Source of the DNA: Gordionus sp. m RMFG-2023 | Taxonomy: Eukaryota > Nematomorpha > Gordioida > Chordodea > Parachordodidae | Length of the DNA: 64,000 bases | Reading direction: 5' to 3' | Assembly (NCBI RefSeq): GCF_954871325.1 | Contig: NC_088779.1 | Span: 19,470,846 to 19,534,845, forward strand | Shown: positions 56,218 to 64,000 of the stretch, in pieces | How the letters are laid out: each line of letters opens with the position of its first letter | How positions within the stretch are numbered: the stretch's first letter is position 1 | Notes under the pieces: generated by a model | What the model was told of the DNA's origin: nothing | What the model saw: only the letters and a program-made list of their open reading frames with translations | Database searches by the model: none | Made by a program: the position numbers and the translations under genes

Positions 56218-58170
56218 CAGGCGCGTACGCAGGAATTTGGTCTGGAGAGGGGGGGGATAATAAAATATTTTAAGAAATATTATTGTTAATTAAAAATATT
56301 AAGCATAAATTTTTTAGGACTAATAACTTTTCTAATACACAATTTTAAATGATGGTGAATTACAAAAAAATTATATATATAAACCGGCATTGAAAAACTA
56401 AAATATGTTGTGAATTATAAAATATAGAGTGAATATAACCACGATATGAATCACTTAAATGACCCAAAATTATAATTTGAATTTTTTGAGCCTTTAAAAT
56501 ATATAAAGTATAAAAAATTTTAATGTAGGAAATATAAATTAATACAAAAAATTTTCTTAGGAATAAATATATTTTGTATATTTTGAGCTAATTTTTCAAT
56601 TATCTATCCTTGCTTGGCGTTAAATATATGAATATTCAAAAGATCCAAATCATTCAATCTATTTTCAGAAATTGTATTTCATAGATATGTATTTCAGAGA
56701 CTTGCAGGCCCGGCCCCCGAGACGTACAGTATTTTAATTATTTTAAACATACCCGGGCCGAGCCCGAAATTTTTTTTAAAAAAACACCCGGGCTGGGCCT
56801 GAAAATTTTTTCAAAAAAAATATCCGGGCCGAGCTGTATATTTTAAAACCAAATAGTTGAAATCGCCATTATTAGCTACAAAAATAAATATAATTTATTT
56901 TTAAAAAAATTGGGCCAGGCCTGAAAATTTTATTTTACCGGGCATGAATTTTTTTTAAAAAAAACCCGGTGCGAAAAAAATTTTAGTTTTAAATCTGGGC
57001 CATGCTCTGCAAATGGTACTTCGGCAGGGCTCTGTTATTCTTCTTAAAAGAAAGAATGTTCTCTCATATGTTTACTAATGGGAAGAGTTGCTAATATATA
57101 TATAACCATTTTAATAAATTGGGAATATAATCTAAAATGTGTATAATGCAAAGCTTCCTTAGCATTTTTTGGACTGTATCACCCATAGTTAATCTTTTAA
57201 TAGATATTTAGCTAATAAGGCATCATAAGACATTTTAACATCTTCATGATAAAAATCTAACAAATATTTATTTTTTTCTATCACCATCTGAAAAAGGTTA
57301 GAAAAGCTTTTGTGGAAGTAAAATCTGCGAATTTGTAAGTGCTGCATGATGAATTAAAAACCACATTTATTTGGGTTATAAATGTATCTAAGAGAGGGGA
57401 CATTTGTTTTATAATACTCTTCTACTGATCCTATATTAATGTTTTGACGATAAGCTTGCTTTCTGCAAGTCGAGGGAGGCAAATATTAAACGCGTATAGC
57501 TCTGCTTTTGACTCAACAATAACATATAAAATATGAAATTCTTCATCAACATTAGCTCTAATTTTCTTGAGTTCTAATAAAATGCTCTCCGCTATTCTCA
57601 TCTTCTTAATCAAGTCAATGTCATGTTTTTGAAAAGTATTACATAAAATAGTTGTATAATTAAATAATACATTCTAATGAGAAAATAAATTTGGAATAAG
57701 TATTGAATCCAAATTTTCTTGCTTCTGAGGAAATATTTCTTTCAAGCCATTGTGATATTTCAGTAATAGCATTAATTATCGACTCTTCTAACTCCATAAA
57801 AGCTGTTACTGCTTGATGGCGGAGACTCGATCTCGTTGGACAAGCTTGCAATTTCTTTCTCCCTGTTGGACAAGGAGTTTCAGAGATAATTATTATTTGA
57901 CTAGAAATTTAGATAAATAATATGCCAATAAAATTTGAAAATAATAGGTAAATTACGCCAAGGAAAACTTGAAATCGAAATTAATTGATAAAATAAGTAG
58001 ATGAATGTGATAATAATTGTAATTAAATATATACATGAGATAGGAATAAATATTAACAAATATAAATTAATATTAACAATAATATTTTTGTTAAATATAA
58101 TCCGGCATCTGCATTTTTTGGTTGGGGGGGGGGTCCCCTGCCCCCCCCCTCCTCGCTGCATACGCGCCTG
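56218..58170 (-). mobile_element. hAT transposon (ZMYM-type) with G-tract ends
   Basis: Termini CAGGCGCGTACGCAGGAATT and GCATACGCGCCTG with a perfect 8-bp target duplication GGCATGTT (56210-56217 and 58171-58178). Subterminal GGGGGGGG and the hairpin GGGGTCCCCTGCCCCCC are present. The minus strand at 57851-57431 encodes part of a ZMYM/hAT transposase: A-C-P-T-R-S-S-L-R-H-Q-A-V-T-A-F, then W-L-E-R-N-I-S-S-E-A-R-K-F, and in the next frame M-R-I-A-E-S-I-L-L-E-L-K. The C-terminal part is decayed. A G+C-block MITE (56705-57030) lies inside. Confidence 0.82.
56705..57030. mobile_element. MITE-like array of CCCGGGCC blocks
   Basis: At least five blocks such as CCCGGGCCGAGCCCGAAA, CCCGGGCTGGGCCTG and GGGCCAGGCCTG are separated by runs of T then A. 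The ends TTGCAGGCCCGGCCCC and GGGCCATGCTCTGCAAATG are loosely inverted. It is the most elaborate member of the family also seen at 17205 and 41940. Confidence 0.55.
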
Positions 58171-58180
58171 GGCATGTTCA

Positions 58181-58832
58181 ATTCATTCAATATTAGCTAA
58201 ACTCATATTTAATAAGTTTTTATACAATTTTGCTTTTATCGCATAACTAGTAAAAAGACTCGTCAGGAATCAAGAACTTAACAAGAATCAATTAAGGAAA
58301 ACATTTTTATATTGTTTCTCCCAATTCCTGAGCCACAATAGTCACAGTTTCATTATCAGATATTACATGAATTTAGTTCTGAAATGTATAGCCATTCATT
58401 TCGACAATATACCTATGATCAGAATACTGTTTCATGACTTGTTTAAATAAGCTTTGGCTTTGTCTTTTTGAACAATAAGAGAACTTATACAAAAAAAATG
58501 TTCATTCAATTTTAGCTAAACTTATATTTCATATATTTTTATACAAATTTATATATAATTTTGTCTTTAATCACATAACTAGGAAAAAGACTTGTCAGAA
58601 ATCAAGAACCTAACAAGAATCAATTAAGGAAATCATTTTTATATTGTTTCTCCCAATTCCTGAGCCACAATAGCCGCAATTTCATTATTAGAGATTACAT
58701 TAATTAAGTTCTGAGATGTGTAGCCATTCAATTCAACAATCTACCTATGATGATGAATATAGTTTTATGACTTGTTTAAATAAGCTTTGCCTTGTCTTTT
58801 TGATTAAGCAATAAGAGAACTTTATACAAACT
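58181..58832 (-). repeat. Tandem duplication of about 315 bp with a coding-like core
   Basis: Copy 1 (58181-58494) and copy 2 (58501-58832) are about 85-90% alike. On the minus strand each carries the same peptide: copy 1 reads R-Q-S-Q-S-L-F-K-Q-V-M-K-Q-Y-S-D-H-R-Y, then I-V-E-M-N-G-Y-T-F-Q-N and, after a stop, T-I-V-A-Q-E-L-G-E-T-I; copy 2 has L-N-G-Y-T-S-Q-N-L-I-N-V-I-S-N-N and the same ending and stop. The protein family is not recognised. Each copy has breaks the other lacks. A pseudogene or an old exon duplicated in place is likely. The hAT at 56218 inserted at its left edge. Confidence 0.6.
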
Positions 58833-58903
58833 TATTATCAAAAAATGCTTATCAAGAATACTAAATCCCTCATTAATTAAAGCATACTTTGTCAAAGATT
58901 AAT

Positions 58904-60826
58904 TGCAAAGAATAAAGTTCTTAACGATATTGCGCGAGGTTCGAGTCAGTAAAAATATATTTTATTAACTAACTTTTTCATTTCACACTTCTATTATATA
59001 CATTTTTTATAGGTCCAAATTAAAATATAAACGAAATACAAAAAAGTAAAATAATATTAAAAAAGTAAGGTTACGCCGTTTATAAAATAAAATTAGATTA
59101 TAACAAAAAATAAAATTTATATTGTAATAAATAATAAAATTAGAATAATGCAACATTCTCCTTCTTCTGATAATTTCATCGGAGAAGTATAGAGAGTTTG
59201 TTGTCCAAGTGGTTTATCATTTTGGTAATCAAGTTGTATCACGAATCATCATAACGTTGGCTTGTCCCAATCGTTGGTTTGATTAATTTGATTTTGCACG
59301 TTGGTTTGTTTAATCACAATTTTTAAAAATCGTCATAATCATCAGTAAGTCGCGAATAATAAGAATATAAGTGAAGAATGATAAATCAATAAGATTGTTA
59401 TATTTTTAGCGTTTTAATTTTTGGCGTTTTAATGACTTTTATTTTTTCGCGTTTTAGTGTTTAATTAATTTTTGCGTTTAAGTATTTAATTTATTTTTAT
59501 TTATTTTCAATCTCCGAGGTTAAAATATGCAAATAAAATATTATTCACATTTCCCTCTCTTTAAATAAAAAATTTAAATTTCACCCCCTAGTTTTAATTC
59601 AAAAAGTGTTACTTCAAAAGCTTTATTTCAAAAACATTTTTATCATATTAAGTATTACTTATAAGGGTTATTTAAATCAATCCCTTTTAATTCATATGTT
59701 TTAATTACATTTTAATATATTTAAAATTAAAGTTTTATCTTCTTGTTTAGGATTTTTAATGGTTTATATTTAATTATATCTAAGAATTCATCTTAGGATT
59801 AGTTGTTAATTTACAACAATTGGTCATCATTCAAGAAATCAAAAAATATTAATAATTTTCTAAAGGCTTTATGTGTGGTCTATATCCATTATGATTTTAC
59901 ATTTTAGTATCAATATTTCACTAAGAAATTATAAATAATTTTTTAAAGGCTTTTTGTGTGTTCATATATATCCATTATGATTTTACATTTTAGTGATTTT
60001 AAAAATTTATAACATGCCTTTATCCTGGCATAAAATCTTAATTTATAATAACTTTTCTTCTTACGTGGATTAGAATAATAAGTAATCATCATTGGTCTCA
60101 CAAAATAGAATTCATAACCTATCGTTCAACTTCCATATCAGTTCTTTCTAGGTTGTCACATTAGGTTAGGTGCTGGTTATCATATTCCAGTCCAACATCC
60201 AGAGCCAGGACACCATGAAGAAAGAAGCTTTTTGCATGAAAGAACGTGCTAAGGTTTGATTCTTGGTCATCTCCATAGATTAGGCATTGGTCACATCAAT
60301 AGATTAGGCAGTCACAATAAATAAGGTAGTCATAATAGGTAGTCATCTCCATAGGTTAAGCAGTCTCCATAAATTAGATAGTCATCTCAGTAGATTAGGT
60401 AGTCACAATAGATAAGGTAGTCATAATAGGTAGTCATCTCCATAGGTTAAGCAGAAGGTAGAGTCTTAATAGGTAGTCATCTCCATAGGTTAAGCAGTCT
60501 CCATAGGTTGGATAGTCATCTCAGAAGATTAGGTAGTCGTCTTTTTCTAGTCCACCACCCAGACCCGGGGCATCATGCAAAGAATAAAGTCTTAACGATA
60601 TTGCGCGAGGTTCGAGTCAGTAAAAATATATTTTATTAACTAACTTTTTCATTTCACACTTCTATTATATACATTTTTTATAGGTCCAAATTAAAATATA
60701 AACGAAATACAAAAAAGTAAAATAATATTAAAAAAGTAAGGTTACGCCGTTTATAAAATAAAATTAGATTATAACAAAAAATAAAATTTATATTGTAATA
60801 AATAATAAAATTAGAATAATGCAACA
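58904..60826 (-). mobile_element. Short LTR retrotransposon (TRIM/LARD-like), copy B
   Basis: 1.92 kb, with LTRs at 58904-59155 and 60576-60826 that are almost identical, TG...CA ends, and a 5-bp target duplication TTAAT on both sides. A purine tract (AGAAGAAGGAGAA on the minus strand) lies inside the left LTR, and a stretch next to the right LTR (TGATGCCCCGGG) is the likely primer-binding site. The interior shares long segments with copy A (TTCAATCTCCGAGGTTAAAA, TGCATGAAAGAACGT) and contains no recognisable gag, pol or envelope. Termini look whole; the insertion is young by LTR identity. The LTRs are about 75 bp shorter than those of copy A. Confidence 0.85.
60255..60545. repeat. Tandem repeats inside LTR element B
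   Basis: Units built from AGGTAGTCATAATAGG and GTCATCTCCATAGGTTAAGC, as in copy A (32545-32900), but in fewer and differently ordered copies. Confidence 0.75.
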
Positions 60827-61284
60827 TTAATATAAATGATTTCCGAGGACAAATTATCTGTTTGGCTCAATGTTTTAAATAAGACGTTTCTTAGCACCTT
60901 GCAAATTTAATATATTTCATCCTTTAAGCCCATCCAAAATCTTTATTTATTTTGAGGCCCGAGCCTAGCTATTATTTTAAATTTTAGGCCTGAGCCTGTC
61001 CTGTCCCAAATTTAATTGAAAAATATAACTAAACGCCTATTTTACAATCAATTAATATAAAAATTTATTCTTTAAATCTTGAAAAATCTATTTTATTGCT
61101 TAGAATCTTTGTTATATATTTTGAGTCAGAAAATCAAAAGTCAGCCTTATTTTCATAAAAAACGGTTTGTTAAGTCCGACTTTAACTTAATTTCCAGGTT
61201 CAACTAAGTCTGTCTAAAGACCGATAAATATAAAATTGTAATTTTTATCAAACTCCATTTCCGATATTACAACTGATGTAATTC
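60827..61284. other. A+T-rich stretch with a G+C-block remnant
   Basis: GAGGCCCGAGCC and TTAGGCCTGAGCCTGTCC near 60950-61005 are a remnant of the CGGGCC-block MITE family. Nothing else recognised. Confidence 0.35.
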
Positions 61285-61515
61285 ATTTAAGATAATGTAT
61301 TCATGATAATGATTCATGATTATGCATTCGCAACAATATATTCGTAGTAAAACTTTTGCTGCAATGCATTCGCGGTAATACATTCGCGATAATTCAATCT
61401 CTAATACATTTACTATAAAACTTTCGCCTTATTAATTCGCGCTAATGCATTCGCTGTAATATTTTCGCTGTATTCGCTATAATGCATTCGCTATCATACA
61501 TTTAGCGCTAAAAAT
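61285..61515. repeat. Array of TTCGCGATAA-type motifs
   Basis: At least twelve words such as GCATTCGCGGTAATAC, ATTCGCGATAATTC, GCATTCGCTGTAATAT and CATTTAGCGCTAAAA, spaced about 15-18 nt apart. They are the reverse complement of the motif in the dense array at 55265-55450. Confidence 0.65.
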
Positions 61516-62161
61516 TTCGCTGACATGTAACCATTTTTTATTATATTATGAAATGAAATATTGATTATTATATTATGAAAATGGATTTTTTTTATTTGAT
61601 GTTTTTTTAATAAAAAAAATATGCTATACTATTGTTTTTTGTTACAATTTATTAGTGATTTTCACGCCAAAGATTTTAAGCAAAACATATTTTTTCAAGT
61701 TCAAAAAGATTTTTGAACTCATAATTTTTATTCGATAAGAATTTTAAATCTTCTTTGTAGATAAATCTTTTTTGAGGAATTCTTTTATAAAAAAACTTTT
61801 TCTAGTTATAGGTTACTTTATTTGAATAGTAACTGATATAATATGTTATCAAAATATAATAGTATATAATTAATTTTTCTAAGAATAAATTAACAAAGGG
61901 GATAAATATAAAAACAGAGTTTATACCGAAAAAAATAAGGGATAAATAAAGAAGGAAGCTAGGAATGAGAAGAGAATAGAGAAGGCATAGACATGGAGGG
62001 TTATTTGATTGAAGAGATGAAGCCTAGATAGTTAGAGCGAATAATGGCCGTAGCAAGTCTCTCTCGTAAGAAGAGGAATTCCTTAGGTTTCACGAATCCG
62101 TTTGCCTAATTCTTTAAAAAATTGTTGAGTTGCTACTGAAGGTGGTGAGAATGGAAAGGCG

Positions 62162-62395
62162 ATGGGTATGAATAAGAAAGCAAAGTTCAATGGAATTGTA
62201 CTTGATAATTTTTCGGGATTCAGCAAGGGCGAAGTCATCTACATTGTAGTTAGATGGTGCATTTTGTCAATGCAGGTGAAGTCCCAAATCAAGAGCCGAC
62301 GCCTTGATCAAAAAATCAAGGACATTCCATCAGGACGCTTTCCACCGGTTCTAAAAATTCCGGTTGGTTCGAGCCTAGAATACTTGCGGATTTAA
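62162..62395 (+). CDS. Doubtful ORF in a G+C-richer patch
   Basis: A 77-codon frame (M-G-M-N-K-K-A-K-F-N-G, later K-S-R-R-L-D-Q-K-I-K-D and P-P-V-L-K-I-P-V-G-S-S-L-E-Y-L) in a patch (61960-62400) with clearly higher G+C than the surroundings. No family recognised. It may be the interior of a mobile element; the flanking AAAGGGGATAAATATA word near 61900 resembles the ends of the mariner-like element at 6906. Confidence 0.18.
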   Translation: MGMNKKAKFNGIVLDNFSGFSKGEVIYIVVRWCILSMQVKSQIKSRRLDQKIKDIPSGRFPPVLKIPVGSSLEYLRI

Positions 62396-62499
62396 TCTTT
62401 TAGGAGAAATCTGTTATTTTTTATCATTTTTGTAAAATTATCACTTTTTAAAGTATATCAAAAGAGGTAAGCTTTTTAAAATTTTTTGACGTAGATAGG

Positions 62500-64000
62500 C
62501 TAAAATAAGTATTGTATACATGTTTAAATAAAACTTCAGTAAAGATGTACCCTAGACAAGTGACAATAGTCATAATCGTTATTTTAAAAGTTTTTGGATA
62601 TTTTTTGGGGCACATGGGTAAAAATATAGATTGGAAACATGTTAAATTAAAATTTCATGAAGATGTACCATGGATAAGTGACAATTGTCATAATCATTAT
62701 TTTAAAACTTTTTTGAATTTTTTTGTAGCAAATGGGTAAAAATATAGATTGTAAACATGTTAAATTAAAATTTCATGAAGATGTACCATATAAAAGTGAC
62801 AATTGTCATAATCGTTATTTTTAATATTTTTTGAATATTTTTGTCTCAAATTGGCAAAAATATAGATTGCAATCCATTTTTACGATATGTTTGTAAAATT
62901 CAAAATCTTAACATTAAATTTATAGAATGTTGATTGTATCATACTGATAAATTATATATATATGGTTTTTAAGTTCTTTTACCCTAAATTCAGACTCAGT
63001 ACAATTTAGTCATGAATACACAAAAATATTTGCTAATTGTGAATGCAATATTATGCATTTTAATAGATGTAGAATTAAAATTTATTAATTAAAGGAATAA
63101 GATTGTGAATTCATATAGAATTTAACATGAGTTACAACTATCTATTATCACTATTTTTATTTTTATCAAGTTTTAAGCAGGATAAAAGGGACAACGATTA
63201 TGAGCATGAAAATTTCTATTTGTTTTTTTGTTTCGGCAAATGGTACCAATATTTCTCAAAAAATGAGGAAAAGAGCGAAGATTAGTATAATTGGCACTTT
63301 TGTAAATTATTTCAATAAAATTTAATCAATATCTTTATTTGAATGATTTCCCAAAAAAATATTGGAAAACTTGAAAATAACGATTATGACAATCGTCACT
63401 TTTATATGGTATATATTCATTAAATTTTTATTAAACATGTTTACAATCTATATTTTTACCCATTTGCGTCAAAAAACTTTAAAAATAACGATTATGACAA
63501 TTACCACTTATCTAGGGTTCATCTTCACTGAAGTTTTATTTAAACATTTTAGCAATACTTATTTTAGCCCATTTACGTCAAAGAAGTTTAATAAAATGAT
63601 CATCAAAATTGTCCCTTATCTAGAGTACATCTTCACTGAAGTTTTATTTTATCAATACTTTTTCGTCAAAAAAATTCAAAAAACTTTAAAAATAACCATT
63701 ATGACAATTGCCACTTTTCTATGATATGAAATTTTAATTTAACATGTTTGCACTATATTTTAACCCATTTGCGTCAAAATAAATTCAACTTTAAAAATGA
63801 CAATTGCCACTTATCTAGGGTACATTCTCACTGAAGTTTTATTTTGACATGCTAGCAATACTTATTTTAACCCATTTTCGGCAAAATAATTCAAAAAATT
63901 TAAAAATAACGATTATGACTTGTCACTTCATTTAGGGTATATCTTCATAATATTTTAATTTAACATCTTTACAATGTATATTTTTACCTATATGCGTCAA
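62500..64000. mobile_element. Foldback element with arms of tandem repeats, cut by the window end
   Basis: The left arm (about 62500-62885) has three head-to-tail units with a 118-bp period, each with AGATGTACC, GTGACAATTGTCATAATCGT, a T-rich part and GGGTAAAAATATAGATTG. The right arm (63360 to the end) has at least five inverted units of about 108 bp (AACGATTATGACAAT, CACTTATCTAGGG, ATTTTTACCCATTTGCGTCA). A centre of about 480 bp separates them and has no recognisable gene. The frames at 62512-62739 and 63362-63724 are products of the repeats. The right end is outside the window. Confidence 0.75.

Noticed and set aside
63362-63724. A 120-codon ORF rich in I-T-I-M-T-I repeats
   Set aside because: It follows the 108-bp repeat unit of the foldback arm and shows no protein-like constraint.

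Overview
The window is nuclear DNA from an animal with a very A+T-rich genome, roughly three quarters A+T by eye. The animal call rests on four split or unsplit host genes (one is Jagunal, an animal ER protein family) and on a nuclear copy of mitochondrial DNA with the order 12S rRNA - tRNA-Val - 16S rRNA. That order is common in many bilaterians. I cannot name the phylum. Host introns are bimodal: many are only 37-44 nt and a few are several kb and full of transposons.

Host genes. (1) The last two exons of a protein phosphatase 4 catalytic subunit gene (5103-5541 and 13902-14107, +), separated by an 8.4 kb intron stuffed with DNA transposons. (2) COQ5, intronless (24670-25533, +). (3) A three-gene block: mitochondrial ribosomal protein uS15m/MRPS15 (34257-42659, +, six exons), DDI1/2-type ubiquitin-shuttle aspartic protease (50486-42765, -, seven exons) and Jagunal/JAGN1 (50744-51347, +, two exons). 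uS15m and DDI are tail to tail, 105 bp apart; DDI and JAGN1 are head to head, 257 bp apart. All exon phases in uS15m, DDI and JAGN1 close exactly and give proteins of normal family length (258, 420 and 186 residues). A few further exon-like pieces are listed as unidentified.

Mobile DNA fills most of the rest. hAT elements dominate; many have 8-bp target duplications that can be read directly (816-3428, 9643-12639, 14975-21320, 16002-19030, 29688-30911, 35680-37623, 40480-41145, 51778-52975, 56218-58170). There is an IS630/Tc1-mariner-like element (6906-8691), a piggyBac-like element split by a hAT (about 35158-38532), two short LTR elements of one family without recognisable gag or pol (30999-33254 and 58904-60826), several MITE families, and large foldback elements (22193-24633, 25947-27073, and 62500 to the window end).

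The most unusual structures are: a hAT that moved as an inverted dimer, present twice with separate target duplications; a nest in which one of these dimers holds a second hAT that itself holds about 1 kb of mitochondrial rDNA; two hAT deletion derivatives that keep only the BED zinc finger and the C-terminal dimerisation domain; the ultra-short introns; and arrays of a degenerate TTATCGCGAA-like motif. I found no CRISPR array, bacterial operon or obvious defence system.
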